From the NCBI GenBank assembly GCA_002245855.1, contig NOUX01000001.1:1-64000 (forward strand): DNA of 64,000 nucleotides. Direction: 5' to 3'. The translations under genes were made by a program, and so were the position numbers. Origin of the DNA: Sphingobacterium cellulitidis (GTDB lineage Bacteria > Bacteroidota > Bacteroidia > Sphingobacteriales > Sphingobacteriaceae). How positions within the stretch are numbered: the stretch's first letter is position 1; each line of letters opens with the position of its first letter. This document shows positions 46,353 to 56,084 of the stretch, piece after piece. The notes below the pieces were generated by a model. The model worked only from the letters and a program-made list of their open reading frames with translations, was not told the DNA's origin and did no database searches.

Positions 46353-49300
46353 ATGAAAAAACAATTACAACTCATTTTTTTGTTGTGCCTCCTACCTATA
46401 GGCATTCTATGGGCTCAACAAAAAAATATTACGGGGAAAGTGACCAATGAAGATGGAAACCCTCTGGAAGGTGTCACCATCAGTATTAAAGGTCATCTAA
46501 ACGCATTAGCACAAACATCCTCCACTGGAGAATACCAAGTTTCAGCCAATACCGGAGATGTTCTGGTATTTGCAAGTATGGGCTATACCAACACTGAACG
46601 AACTGTAACAGACCAAAACACAATCAACATTATCCTCTCCACAGACTTAACCAACCTTGATGAGGTTGTCGTTGTGGGCTATGGCACACAAAAGAAAGTC
46701 AATCTGACGGGCGCAGTCTCAACGATCAATAGTGAACAACTAGAAAGAAGACCTGTGGTTTCTACTTCGTCGGCTTTACAAGGTCTTGCTCCTGGAGTAA
46801 CTGTAACTTCTCAATCCGGCGCTCCTGGAGGTGATAAGGGACAAATTCGAATCCGTGGAGTCAACTCCTTCGGAGGATCAGACTCTGAGCCTCTAGTCAT
46901 CATTGATGGAGTTGCTGGGTCTATTGATAATGTAGATGCAAATCTTATTGAAAACATCTCTATTCTTAAAGACGCTGCATCTGCTGCAATCTACGGCTCT
47001 CGCGCAGCAAATGGAGTAATCTTGATTACCACCAAGCGTGGCAAGGACCAATTTGCCATCAATTACAAAGGATATACGGGTTGGCAGGATGCTACATTTA
47101 TTCCTAAGGTAACTGATGGAGCCACATTTATGAAGGTATTTAATGATGCCAACATGAATGATAATGGATCCGTAATCTATAGTGAAAAAGACTTTGAGGA
47201 ATTCAATAAATTATATGCTGAGAATCCTGACAATTTTGATTGGCAAAAAGCGATCTTAAATGGATCAGGGTTTACCCATAACCATTTCCTATCCTTAAAT
47301 GCTGGCGCCGGAAAAGTTCGGGTTGCTCCTTCTTTGGGATATGTGTCGCAAGATGGTCTAATTGACAACACAGGATTTCAAAGATATACCTTCAGAAACA
47401 ATTTGGACATTAACCCTTCAGACAAATTGAATATTCGATTTGATATCTCTGCAGTAAACAGTAATAGGTTACAAATTGCAAACGAGGGTACTATCTGGAA
47501 TTATTTAGGTCGTATGCCTACAAACATCCCAATCCGTGTAGCGAATGGCCTTTGGTCAGAAGGTTGGGTAAAAAACAATCCAGTTGCCTTTATAGAAGAT
47601 GGCGGAAATAAGAAAGTCAATAACCTGGAATTACTAGGTAACCTTTCTATTAACTATAAACCTGTTGAATGGTTAAGCATCTCTGGTATGGCAGCACCAA
47701 GATACCGCACTCGTAATGTTCATGAATTTGCAAAAGCGGTCATGACTTATTATGAAGATGGAAACAAGGCTGGAACTGCATTGCCTTCCACAGAATTGAC
47801 TGAATCTGCTTATCGTTATTTTAATGGCAGCTATTCCTTCCAAACAACCGCCCAAAAATCATTTAACGATCATAACTTCAGTTTAATGCTTGGAGCATCT
47901 CGTGAAAGTTATGATGAGAAATACCTAATGGGCTATCGTCGTGACTTCACATACGATACTTACGAAGTCTTGAATGCTGGAGCAAATACGGAAACCAAAA
48001 ACAATGCAGGAAATCAATTTCAATGGCTTTTGGTTTCGACCTTTGGACGCTTCAATTACGATTATAAAGGCCGTTATTTATTGGAGGCCAACCTTCGGTA
48101 TGATGGAAGTTCAAGATTCGCAAAATCAAACCGTTGGGCAGCATTCCCATCTTTCTCTGCGGGATGGAGAATTTCGGAAGAGCCTTTTATGGCAGATTTG
48201 AAAAATTCTATCAACCAATTGAAACTTCGCGGTTCGTGGGGTATCCTCGGAAACCAAAACATCGGCACTACCTACCAACCCTACATAGAAACCCTAAACT
48301 TGGGCAGTATTTCTGTAGGAGGTGCTGTGGAGCAAATGATCGCTTTAAATACTATGGCCAATCCAGGTTTATTATGGGAAGAAACAACCATGACGGGCTT
48401 AGGTTTAGATGCATCCCTGTTCAATAATTTCAGTTTCACTTTTGACTGGTATAAAAAACATACCGATGGAATCTTGATGAAATTATATATTTCGGAACTC
48501 TATGGAAAAAATCAACCATTCCAGAATGCGGCAAAAGTGCAGAACCAAGGCTGGGAAGCATCCCTTCGCTATGACAACCAATTCGGGGATCTAAAACTTG
48601 GTATTGGAGCTAATATCTCCGATGTCAGAAACAAGATCATCGATATGAAAGGTCAAGTATCGGGAACCTTATTGAGACAACAAGAAGGTTATGCCATCAA
48701 TTCAATCTATGGCTATTTATCTGATGGTTTATACCAATCTCAAGAAGAAATTGACAATGGTCCTAAACAATTCGGAACCATCAAACCTGGTGATATTAGA
48801 TACAAAGATATTGCTGGTGATTTTGATGAGAATGGAAATGCTATCCCGGATGGAAAAATTTCCGATGCAGACAAAGTTATTGTAGGCAGCACCATGCCTC
48901 GCTACACCTATGGCTTCAACCTAGACCTTGGTTATAAAGGTGTTCGCTTCAGTGCTTTCTTACAGGGTGTAGCTAAGGCTGATGGCTATTTGGATTCACA
49001 TTATGTAATTCCAGCCGTGAATTCCTCGGCAATCAAACCATGGCAATTGGATTACTGGTCTGAAGACAACAAGGGAGCAGCTTTACCTCGTGTTTCAGTA
49101 ACCTCAACAAATAACACGCAGAATTCTGATTACTGGATGAGAAGTGCTTCTTATTTAAGACTAAAAAATGTTCAACTAGGTTATGAAATTCCAAAAAGCT
49201 GGTTAACAAACAGCAAGATTGGCGGAATCTTTATCTATGCGAACGGTCAGAATTTATTTACAAAAACAAACTTCTACGAAGGCTATGACCCTGAGATCAA

Positions 49301-49397
49301 TTACAATTCAGGTGCACAAGATGGTGTAACCTTGGGTTCAGGCAACTTTTACCCTCAAGTTAAGGTGTATACATTTGGTTTAGACTTTAAATTTTAA
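46353..49397 (+). CDS. SusC/RagA-family TonB-dependent outer-membrane transporter
   Basis: This is a 1014-residue outer-membrane importer that takes up oligomers in an ATP-independent, TonB-driven way with its SusD partner. A signal peptide (about 1-22) is followed by the CarboxypepD_reg-like domain (KNITGKVTNEDGNPLEGVTISIKG). The SusC junction motif is VVVGYGTQKKVNLTGAVSTI. A TonB plug follows, with IRIRGVNSFGG, PLVIIDGVAGSID and LKDAASAAIYGSRAANGVILITTKRG. The remainder is barrel, ending in Phe (LDFKF). It is intact, with susD seven bases downstream. Ligand unknown; context suggests the product is handled by the adjacent kinase operons. Confidence 0.95.
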   Translation: MKKQLQLIFLLCLLPIGILWAQQKNITGKVTNEDGNPLEGVTISIKGHLNALAQTSSTGEYQVSANTGDVLVFASMGYTNTERTVTDQNTINIILSTDLTNLDEVVVVGYGTQKKVNLTGAVSTINSEQLERRPVVSTSSALQGLAPGVTVTSQSGAPGGDKGQIRIRGVNSFGGSDSEPLVIIDGVAGSIDNVDANLIENISILKDAASAAIYGSRAANGVILITTKRGKDQFAINYKGYTGWQDATFIPKVTDGATFMKVFNDANMNDNGSVIYSEKDFEEFNKLYAENPDNFDWQKAILNGSGFTHNHFLSLNAGAGKVRVAPSLGYVSQDGLIDNTGFQRYTFRNNLDINPSDKLNIRFDISAVNSNRLQIANEGTIWNYLGRMPTNIPIRVANGLWSEGWVKNNPVAFIEDGGNKKVNNLELLGNLSINYKPVEWLSISGMAAPRYRTRNVHEFAKAVMTYYEDGNKAGTALPSTELTESAYRYFNGSYSFQTTAQKSFNDHNFSLMLGASRESYDEKYLMGYRRDFTYDTYEVLNAGANTETKNNAGNQFQWLLVSTFGRFNYDYKGRYLLEANLRYDGSSRFAKSNRWAAFPSFSAGWRISEEPFMADLKNSINQLKLRGSWGILGNQNIGTTYQPYIETLNLGSISVGGAVEQMIALNTMANPGLLWEETTMTGLGLDASLFNNFSFTFDWYKKHTDGILMKLYISELYGKNQPFQNAAKVQNQGWEASLRYDNQFGDLKLGIGANISDVRNKIIDMKGQVSGTLLRQQEGYAINSIYGYLSDGLYQSQEEIDNGPKQFGTIKPGDIRYKDIAGDFDENGNAIPDGKISDADKVIVGSTMPRYTYGFNLDLGYKGVRFSAFLQGVAKADGYLDSHYVIPAVNSSAIKPWQLDYWSEDNKGAALPRVSVTSTNNTQNSDYWMRSASYLRLKNVQLGYEIPKSWLTNSKIGGIFIYANGQNLFTKTNFYEGYDPEINYNSGAQDGVTLGSGNFYPQVKVYTFGLDFKF

Positions 49398-49403
49398 GAA
49401 ACA

Positions 49404-51164
49404 ATGATCAAGAAGACAAAATCTATTATAGGAATAAGCTTATTATGCTCTGCTTTAATGAGCTCATGTAACCTAGAAAGGTTACCACTGGACGGACCTT
49501 CGTCAGAAACATTCCCTGCAAGCCAAAAGGAGGCTGAAATGGGACTTTTGGGCGCCTACAAAGGATTATCCTTGTTAGACGCTTCTAGCACTCCAATATG
49601 GCACGTTATGGACAATATCACCGATATTGGCTATGCCAGACCTGGAAACAACTATACTTCTCCGATCACGAGTTCGATTACCACTGACAATGCCCTAGCT
49701 ACTAAACCTTGGGCAGCACATTATACGACCATTGCAAGAGTGCATGATGTCCTGGACCGTTTAGCGGACATAAAAAACAGCATGTCGGAAGCAGATTATA
49801 AAAAGATTGATGCAGAACTGCGATTTATCCGTGCATATTGCTACTCCCAATTGATCGAATTATATGGCGATGTTCCTTTATTAAAAAATGCATTGAAATT
49901 AGGCGATGAACTTCCGGGTCGCACCGCAAAGGCTGAAGTTGAAAAATTCATCCTCGATGAATTGACTGCAGTCGCTGATAACCTACCCGTATCACAAGCT
50001 GGAACACGTTTTTCAAGAGCTTCAAGTATAGCTGCATACACTTTAAAAGCCAGGGTCGCATTATATGCCGAGCAATATAAAGTTGCTACTGAGGCCTCCA
50101 AAAAGGCAATCAGTCTATCCAATGGCATCCATTCCCTTACTGAATTTGATAAAAGCATTGATTTTGCCAATAAAACACATGCAGAAGGTGAACCTGAAGT
50201 AGCCAATATTTTTGGTCATAAAGGATATGAAACCAGCAAAGAATGGATATGGGTTGTGGAATACAATCGTAATATCAGTGCGAATACTCATAACCAGGGG
50301 TATTACTTAGCATCCAGACTTGGAAAAGGTGTTTGTTATTGGGGACCAACTCAAAACTTTATCGACTCTTTCCAGGATTTGGACGGAAAATACATTACTG
50401 AATCCACAACTTACAACCCTGAAAAACCCTTTGAAAACAGGGACCCTCGTCTGGATTTGTACACCGTACGTCCTCACTCCAGATTTATGGGCTTCCAGTT
50501 TGAACCTAGCGCTTCTTTTGCCAAGGTAAATAACTACTGGCCGGTAATCAATGGCACAGCAAACAAACCAAGTTCACAAACCAATGCAGATGCGACAAAC
50601 GCTTACCGATCTTTTAGCGGCTATTTATGGCGTAAGCACACGGATCTTTTAGATTTTCCTACTACTTCCGTTGCGGGTTTCTCTGACTTAAATGTTGGTA
50701 TCTTCAGATATGCTGAATTATTATTGATTTATGCAGAAGCAAAAATAGAGGACAATAACATTGATGGAACAGTCTATGATGCAATCAATCAGATCCGCCA
50801 AAGAGCTCATATGCCGAACCTTCCAACGGGTCTTTCTCAGACTCAACTTCGTCAAGCTTTACGATACGAACGCAAAGTAGAATTGGCAAATGATGGCTTA
50901 CGTTGGTACGACCTACGTCGCTGGGGAATCGCAAAACAGGTCATGAATGGACATATCTATTTAAATCGCCTAGCGAACTCATGGGACCGGAATGTATTGA
51001 CAAAAATTGATGAAAACGCAAATCCGGTTTATAATCATAGTCTAGCCGTGAAATCTTTCGGCTCTCAAGAAGTAGTCTACAGAGAAAATAAAGATGAGTA
51101 TTGGCCGATTTCTGCACAAGAAATAGACGCCAATAAAAACCTGGTGCAAAACCCAGGCTATTAA
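49404..51164 (+). CDS. SusD/RagB-family nutrient-binding lipoprotein
   Basis: This is a 586-residue outer-membrane lipoprotein forming the lid of the SusC transporter. The signal ends at the lipobox ALMSSC (Cys22). The mature part begins NLERLPLDGPSSETF, as is usual for SusD. TPR-like helices are seen in LRFIRAYCYSQLIELYGDVPLL, and the C-terminal SusD domain has RYAELLLIYAEAKIEDN, NQIRQRAHMPNLP and LRYERKVELANDGLRWYDLRRWG. It is complete and ends at a strong terminator. Confidence 0.95.
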   Translation: MIKKTKSIIGISLLCSALMSSCNLERLPLDGPSSETFPASQKEAEMGLLGAYKGLSLLDASSTPIWHVMDNITDIGYARPGNNYTSPITSSITTDNALATKPWAAHYTTIARVHDVLDRLADIKNSMSEADYKKIDAELRFIRAYCYSQLIELYGDVPLLKNALKLGDELPGRTAKAEVEKFILDELTAVADNLPVSQAGTRFSRASSIAAYTLKARVALYAEQYKVATEASKKAISLSNGIHSLTEFDKSIDFANKTHAEGEPEVANIFGHKGYETSKEWIWVVEYNRNISANTHNQGYYLASRLGKGVCYWGPTQNFIDSFQDLDGKYITESTTYNPEKPFENRDPRLDLYTVRPHSRFMGFQFEPSASFAKVNNYWPVINGTANKPSSQTNADATNAYRSFSGYLWRKHTDLLDFPTTSVAGFSDLNVGIFRYAELLLIYAEAKIEDNNIDGTVYDAINQIRQRAHMPNLPTGLSQTQLRQALRYERKVELANDGLRWYDLRRWGIAKQVMNGHIYLNRLANSWDRNVLTKIDENANPVYNHSLAVKSFGSQEVVYRENKDEYWPISAQEIDANKNLVQNPGY

Positions 51165-51198
51165 TTCGCTTACAATTCATACAAACACTTTAATTTCT

Positions 51199-51233
51199 CA
51201 ACCGTGCCCGCCCAGGTCACGGTTGTTTTTTTT
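51199..51233 (+). terminator. Terminator of susCD
   Basis: CAACCGTG (51199-51206) pairs with CACGGTTG (51218-51225), followed by eight T. Confidence 0.9.
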
Positions 51234-51260
51234 CCAAGAAATTATTATTAACTTAATAAT

Positions 51261-51602
51261 ATGAAAACCAATTCTCATAACCGAAATTGTTGTTATTGCG
51301 ATAAAGATTTATCCAGCAATCTGGTTCTAAAAATAATTTTCAACAAAAAATCAATTACCTGTCCCAACTGTAAACATGTAAATAACATTGAAATAAAATC
51401 CACGAAAAGGAGTTTCAGTTTAGGTGCAGTATCGGGAGTTATCTTTGGTATTTATATCAATAGATTAAAATTATCAATACAAAAGGAGATAATTATATTC
51501 CTGATTGCATTAACAGTGGTAGTCCTATTATCAAGTCTCTTGGAATTGAAGAAGGTCAGTTTGGAAAAGGGAGATGAATTAGGATTGGGCAGCCCGGAAT
51601 AA
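51261..51602 (+). CDS. CXXC-20-CXXC protein with two membrane helices
   Basis: This is a 113-residue protein. The first pair is C10-C-Y-C13 and the second is C34-P-N-C37, with exactly 20 residues between C13 and C34. This matches the CXXC-20-CXXC family (TIGR04104-type), probably a small zinc ribbon. Two hydrophobic segments follow (FSLGAVSGVIFGIYI and IIIFLIALTVVVLLSSLL), giving a membrane-anchored zinc-ribbon design. The role is unknown. It sits alone between susCD and the ribosomal operon. Confidence 0.8.
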   Translation: MKTNSHNRNCCYCDKDLSSNLVLKIIFNKKSITCPNCKHVNNIEIKSTKRSFSLGAVSGVIFGIYINRLKLSIQKEIIIFLIALTVVVLLSSLLELKKVSLEKGDELGLGSPE

Positions 51603-51622
51603 GGTGTTTCTTATAAACAACA

Positions 51623-51649
51623 AAAGCCATCCCTAAAAGGAATGGCTTT
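51623..51649. terminator. Bidirectional terminator
   Basis: AAAGCCATCCC and GGAATGGCTTT form a stem with one mismatch. It lies between the CXXC gene and rplT. Confidence 0.7.
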
Positions 51650-51679
51650 GAATATCTAACAAAATGATGCGGTTTAAAC

Positions 51680-52024
51680 TTATTTTACTGCGTCTACAAC
51701 TGCTTTGAAAGCATCTGGATTGTTTAAAGCTAAGTCAGCTAATACCTTACGGTTTAGGCCGATGTTTTTAGCGTTTAATTTACCAATCAACTGAGAATAA
51801 GAAATTCCGTGTTGACGAGCTCCAGCGTTGATACGTTGGATCCATAAAGCTCTAAACTCGCGTTTTTTGGTTTTACGGTCGCGGTAAGCGTACTGTAAAC
51901 CTTTTTCTACTGTATTTTTAGCAATAGTATATACTTTGCTACGAGATCCGTAATAGCCTTTAGCTAATTTAAGGATTCTTTTTCTTCTTCTTCTAGAAGC
52001 AACTGCGTTAACCGAACGTGGCAT
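51680..52024 (-). CDS. rplT: 50S ribosomal protein L20
   Basis: This 114-residue L20 is needed early in 50S assembly. It is a standard sequence: [51 protein letters not shown], then [26 protein letters not shown]. It is the last gene of the thrS-infC-rpmI-rplT operon, 101 bp after rpmI. In other bacteria L20 represses this operon through an mRNA structure; I did not identify such a structure here. Confidence 0.98.
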   Translation of the reverse strand: MPRSVNAVASRRRRKRILKLAKGYYGSRSKVYTIAKNTVEKGLQYAYRDRKTKKREFRALWIQRINAGARQHGISYSQLIGKLNAKNIGLNRKVLADLALNNPDAFKAVVDAVK

Positions 52025-52125
52025 AATTTTTAAAATTTAATTTGGTAAAAGGTGTTACGTTTTTCAGCAATCTTACGACCCAATACCCGGTTAAAAAAAT
52101 ATTGTTATAAAATGTTTTTCTAAAC

Positions 52126-52326
52126 TTATTTACCGATAGCAAGCATACGTTTAACGTTGCCCATATCAGCGTCATTAACATAACTAGTAGTAGTTAAGTT
52201 ACGTTTTTGTTTAGTCGTTTTCTTAGTCAAGATGTGGCTTTTGAAAGCGTTTTTTCTTGCTATTTTACCTGTTCCAGTCAATTTAAAGCGTTTTTTCGCG
52301 CTGGAATTGGTTTTAACTTTTGGCAT
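52126..52326 (-). CDS. rpmI: 50S ribosomal protein L35
   Basis: This is a 66-residue, highly basic L35: [44 protein letters not shown]. Length and sequence are typical. It lies between infC (38 bp upstream) and rplT in the usual order. Confidence 0.98.
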   Translation of the reverse strand: MPKVKTNSSAKKRFKLTGTGKIARKNAFKSHILTKKTTKQKRNLTTTSYVNDADMGNVKRMLAIGK

Positions 52327-52364
52327 AATACTTATATAATTTATTTCAATCTGTTAGATACTCC

Positions 52365-52928
52365 TTATTTTTTGGGGCTAGCTTTTGGCGCCAAAGTCAG
52401 GAACATACGTTTTCCTTCTAACTTCGGCAACAATTCTACCTTACCATAATCCTCAAGGGCTTGCGCAAAACGTAACAACAAGATTTCACCTTGTTCCTTA
52501 AACACGATTGCACGACCTTTAAAATGTACGTAGGCACGAACTTTCTCCCCACTCTCCAAGAAACGCATCGCGTGTTTCAACTTAAATTCGAAGTCATGCT
52601 CGCTGGTATTCGGTCCGAAACGAATCTCTTTAATGACCGTTTGCTTCGCATTCGCTTTGATTTCCTTTTGCTTTTTCTTTTGTTCGTAAACGAATTTACT
52701 GTAATCAATAATCTTACAAACAGGTGGCGTAGCATTAGGAGAAATTTCAACCAAATCCAACTCAAGCTCATCAGCTAGTGCCAAGGCTTGTCTTGTTGGA
52801 TACACCCCTTGTTCTACATTGTCACCAACCAACCGCACTTCTGGAACACGGATATGTTCATTGATACGATGTTCGGGTTCTTTTTTCCTAATCGGGCCTC
52901 TAGGGCCGAAATTGTTACTTTTTGCCAA
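52365..52928 (-). CDS. infC: Translation initiation factor IF-3
   Basis: IF-3 prevents premature 50S joining and checks the start codon. The N-domain contains [44 protein letters not shown], and the C-domain contains [41 protein letters not shown]. The only plausible full-length start is TTG at 52928. The frame continues, through one TAA, from thrS: TAA, four codons, then TTG. E. coli infC also has a non-AUG start (AUU) used for IF-3 self-control, so the weak start may be functional here too. Confidence 0.95.
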   Translation of the reverse strand: MAKSNNFGPRGPIRKKEPEHRINEHIRVPEVRLVGDNVEQGVYPTRQALALADELELDLVEISPNATPPVCKIIDYSKFVYEQKKKQKEIKANAKQTVIKEIRFGPNTSEHDFEFKLKHAMRFLESGEKVRAYVHFKGRAIVFKEQGEILLLRFAQALEDYGKVELLPKLEGKRMFLTLAPKASPKK

Positions 52929-52940
52929 ATGTTTCTTTAA

Positions 52941-54866
52941 TTAAACAGTTATTTCTTTTATTAATAAATCTTTAAATTCCTCTGCTGTGATTGAACCTAA
53001 ATCAACCCCACCATGTTTACGAACTGAGATTGTTCCGCTTTCCATCTCCTTCTCCCCTACAATCAACATGTAAGGCATTTTCTTCACCTCTGCATCACGG
53101 ATCTTACGCCCAACTTTCTCGTCACGCAAGTCAATCAGACCGCGAATATCGGAATTATTTAGCGATTCCAAAAGTTTTTGAGCATATTCTTCATATTTTT
53201 CTGACACTGGCAGGATGATAAACTGCTCAGGAGCAAGCCATAACGGAAACTGACCCCCACAATGCTCGATCAATACTGCAACAAAACGCTCCAAGGAACC
53301 AAAAGGTGCCCGGTGAATCATGACTGGACGATGTTTCATATTGTCACTACCGGTGTACTCCAACTCAAAACGCTCCGGAAGATTGTAGTCAACCTGGATT
53401 GTCCCTAGTTGCCATTTCCTTCCTAAAGCATCCTTCACCATGAAGTCTAACTTAGGACCATAAAACGCCGCCTCACCATATTCCACAACAGTAGGCAATC
53501 CCTTTTCAGCAGAGGATTCTATAATCGCCGCCTCAGCTAATGCCCAGTTCTCATCAGAACCGATATATTTAGTTTTGTTATCCGGGTCACGTAAGGATAT
53601 CTGAGCAATAAACTCATTAAACCCTAATGCACCAAATACATAAAGAACTAAATCAATTACTTTCTTGAACTCTTCTTTCACCTGATCAGGACGACAGAAT
53701 AAGTGCGCATCATCTTGAGTAAACCCTCTAACACGAGTTAATCCATGTAACTCACCAGATTGCTCATAACGATAAACAGTTCCAAACTCTGCAAAACGAA
53801 CCGGTAACTCCTTGTAAGAGCGAGGTTTAGTCTTGTAAATCTCACAGTGATGTGGACAGTTCATTGGTTTTAATAAGAACTCTTCACCATCAACCGGAGT
53901 CTTGATCGCTTGAAACGAATCCGCACCATACTTTTCGTAATGGCCAGAAGTGATATAAAGTTGTTTATGACCAATATGCGGAGTTATTACAGGCTCATAC
54001 CCTGCTTTGATCTGCGCTTTTTGTAAAAAGTCCTGAAGTTTTTGTCTCAAGGCAGTACCTTTTGGTAACCACAATGGTAATCCCATCCCTACTTTTTCAG
54101 AGAAGGCAAATAACTCCAATTCCTTACCCAATTTACGGTGGTCACGTTTCTTTGCTTCTTCAATAAACTTCAAGTATTCAGTCAATTCTGAAGCCTTTGG
54201 AAAAGTAACACCATAAATACGAGTCAGTTGCTTACGTGATTCATCACCACGCCAATAAGCACCTGCTACATTGGTCAATTTAATAGCTTTGATAAATCCT
54301 GTATTCGGGATATGTGGTCCACGACACAGGTCTGTAAAGTTACCCTGAGAATAAAAAGTAATCTTTCCATCCTCTAGATCCTTGATCAAATCCAGCTTGT
54401 ATTCATCGCCTTTATCCTCGAAATAAGCCAATGCATCCGCTTTTGAAACCGCTTTACGTTCAAAAACTTCTTTTTGCTTTGCCAATTCCAACATCTTGTC
54501 CTCGATTTGTTTAAAATCATCCGAGGAGAACTCACGGTCACCGAAATCTACATCATAATAGAAACCAGTTTCGATCGCTGGACCAATCCCAAACTTAACA
54601 CCTGGATAAAGCGCTTCTAATGCTTCTGCTAATAAGTGAGCGGATGAATGCCAAAAAGTAGATTTACCTTTATCATCATTCCAGGTTAACAATTTAACCG
54701 AAGAGTCTTCTTCAATAGGTCTTGAAGAATCCCAAACCTCAGCATTCACCTCTGCCGCTAATACATTTCTAGCTAATCCTTCGGAAATTGATTGGGCAAC
54801 CTGCATAGCAGTTGTACCCTTTTCATACTGACGTACTGAACCGTCAGGTAGTGTAATATTAATCAT
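52941..54866 (-). CDS. thrS: Threonyl-tRNA synthetase
   Basis: This class II synthetase charges tRNA-Thr. The N-terminal TGS domain ([27 protein letters not shown]) precedes the editing domain with its zinc-like motif ([17 protein letters not shown] ... CRGPHIP). The catalytic core carries the active-site zinc ligand in [11 protein letters not shown], motif 2 in [32 protein letters not shown], and motif 3 in [21 protein letters not shown]. An anticodon-binding domain ends the protein. The length of 641 residues is standard. It heads the infC-rpmI-rplT operon. A TATTTTTG box lies at 54966-54959 on the minus strand. Confidence 0.97.
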   Translation of the reverse strand: MINITLPDGSVRQYEKGTTAMQVAQSISEGLARNVLAAEVNAEVWDSSRPIEEDSSVKLLTWNDDKGKSTFWHSSAHLLAEALEALYPGVKFGIGPAIETGFYYDVDFGDREFSSDDFKQIEDKMLELAKQKEVFERKAVSKADALAYFEDKGDEYKLDLIKDLEDGKITFYSQGNFTDLCRGPHIPNTGFIKAIKLTNVAGAYWRGDESRKQLTRIYGVTFPKASELTEYLKFIEEAKKRDHRKLGKELELFAFSEKVGMGLPLWLPKGTALRQKLQDFLQKAQIKAGYEPVITPHIGHKQLYITSGHYEKYGADSFQAIKTPVDGEEFLLKPMNCPHHCEIYKTKPRSYKELPVRFAEFGTVYRYEQSGELHGLTRVRGFTQDDAHLFCRPDQVKEEFKKVIDLVLYVFGALGFNEFIAQISLRDPDNKTKYIGSDENWALAEAAIIESSAEKGLPTVVEYGEAAFYGPKLDFMVKDALGRKWQLGTIQVDYNLPERFELEYTGSDNMKHRPVMIHRAPFGSLERFVAVLIEHCGGQFPLWLAPEQFIILPVSEKYEEYAQKLLESLNNSDIRGLIDLRDEKVGRKIRDAEVKKMPYMLIVGEKEMESGTISVRKHGGVDLGSITAEEFKDLLIKEITV

Positions 54867-55146
54867 TTACAACATGATTTATTGTTTGTATAAAATTATG
54901 ACCCTTCCAATATGTACAATTATATTGCTTGATAAAGGTCACCTGAATAAATGCAAGACAAAAATACGGAAATTTTCAATCAATTCGAAATGAAGTTTCC
55001 TGCAAAAAAGTTTATTTACAGTGATTTCACAATTGATTTTCATCCTTTTCTTGAAATCAACAGCAAGCAAAAATTAACCTAGCAGATTAATTAAATCCTA
55101 AAAAAGGAAATATTCAAGTCAATTTCATCCTACTATCTGATTTGTG

Positions 55147-55267
55147 TCGGACATTGGCCTCAACTCCTCCGGACCTTGTTCGAATTCTTTCGACCAAGAT
55201 CCGCCAAAGGTCCGAAGAAGGTCCGGAGAAGGTCCGATAAAACTAGGATTTTGAGCAAGATTTCGAG
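55147..55267. repeat. 11-bp periodic intergenic element, copy 2
   Basis: Consecutive 11-mers begin at 55147, 55158, 55169, 55180, 55191, 55202, 55213, 55224, 55235, 55246 and 55257. The best units are CCGGACCTTGT, CGAAGAAGGTC and CGGAGAAGGTC. An inverted pair, CTCCGGACCTTGTTCG (55167-55182) and CGAAGAAGGTCCGGAG (55213-55228), can form a 16-bp stem with one mismatch. The minus-strand frame equivalent to copy 1 is open for about 48 codons but has no ATG in the shared part. Confidence 0.75.
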
Positions 55268-55367
55268 CGTACTAAAAACGAATATGAAAGCCGGTTTTTC
55301 CCCAAGCCTTTTCTCATGATTCTGTCAAGTGCTTGCAATCACAATTCCATTTATCTTGATTTTTTGC

Positions 55368-55375
55368 TAATTTTG
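55368..55375 (+). promoter_or_regulatory. -7 box deciding the queE start
   Basis: TAATTTTG fits TAnnTTTG. It lies inside the longer frame that opens at 55316 and 18 bp before the ATG at 55394, favouring the shorter protein. Confidence 0.5.
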
Positions 55376-55393
55376 CAACTCAAATTCAGAGAC

Positions 55394-56017
55394 ATGTCAA
55401 ATCAAGTTCCAGAGGACGGCACATTTCTTCCTTTAATGGAAGAATTCTACACGATACAGGGGGAAGGATATCACACCGGAAAAGCAGCATATTTTATTCG
55501 ATTAGGGGGATGTGATGTGGGTTGCCATTGGTGTGATGTTAAGGAAAGCTGGGATGCTGAATTACATCCTTTGACTTCAGCAGATGTGATTGTTGAACAT
55601 GCCTTGCAACATCCTGCTAAAACCGTGGTAATAACGGGTGGTGAGCCTTTATTATATAATTTAACTTACCTGACTCAAAAATTAAAGGAAGCTGGAATCA
55701 AGATCTTTTTGGAAACTTCTGGTGCCTATCCTTTGACAGGATATTGGGATTGGATCTGTTTGTCTCCCAAAAAATTCAAAGGCCCCAGGGAAGATGTCTT
55801 GAGTGCTGCTGGTGAATTGAAAGTTATTGTTTTCAATAAAAGCGATTTCCAATGGGCTGAAGATCATGCTAAGTTTGTAAATGCGAACTGTAAACTCTAT
55901 TTACAGCCAGAATGGTCAAAAGCAGCTGAAATGACACCATTGATTATTAACTACGTAAAAGATAATCCAAGATGGGAAATATCCTTACAAACTCATAAAT
56001 ACTTAAATATTCCTTAA
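55394..56017 (+). CDS. queE: 7-carboxy-7-deazaguanine synthase
   Basis: QueE is a radical-SAM enzyme that makes the 7-deazaguanine core of queuosine. The ATG at 55394 gives 207 residues beginning MSNQVPEDGTFLPLMEEFYTIQGEG, which matches the family start; the frame from 55316 would add an unlikely 26 residues. The cluster motif is C-D-V-G-C-H-W-C (CX3CX2C) in RLGGCDVGCHWCDVKESW. The SAM-binding GGEPL is in VVITGGEPLLYN. No other que genes are adjacent. A strong terminator follows. Confidence 0.93.
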   Translation: MSNQVPEDGTFLPLMEEFYTIQGEGYHTGKAAYFIRLGGCDVGCHWCDVKESWDAELHPLTSADVIVEHALQHPAKTVVITGGEPLLYNLTYLTQKLKEAGIKIFLETSGAYPLTGYWDWICLSPKKFKGPREDVLSAAGELKVIVFNKSDFQWAEDHAKFVNANCKLYLQPEWSKAAEMTPLIINYVKDNPRWEISLQTHKYLNIP

Positions 56018-56032
56018 TGGATTGGATGATAT

Positions 56033-56070
56033 AAAAAAGCGGGATACCTGATCAGGTATCCCGCTTTTTT
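56033..56070. terminator. Bidirectional terminator
   Basis: AAAAAAGCGGGATACCTG-AT-CAGGTATCCCGCTTTTTT is a near-perfect long stem between the convergent queE and sulfatase genes. Confidence 0.95.
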
Positions 56071-56084
56071 ATGTTCTAATAATT

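Larger units (their letters stand above)
54867..55393. other. Divergent intergenic region between thrS and queE
   Basis: This 527-bp stretch contains the thrS -7 box (54966-54959), AT-rich sequence to about 55140, the second copy of the 11-bp periodic element (55147-55267), and the queE -7 box TAATTTTG (55368-55375). No further gene is supported. Confidence 0.6.

Noticed and set aside
51680..52120. L20-dependent leader structure in the ribosomal operon
   Set aside because: The 101-bp rpmI-rplT spacer shows no pseudoknot-like or convincing paired element that I could trace by eye.
55167..55200. tRNA-like T-loop (GTTCGAATT followed by CGACCA)
   Set aside because: The bases flanking the loop do not form a T stem, and no D or anticodon arm lies upstream; the same string occurs in repeat copy 1.
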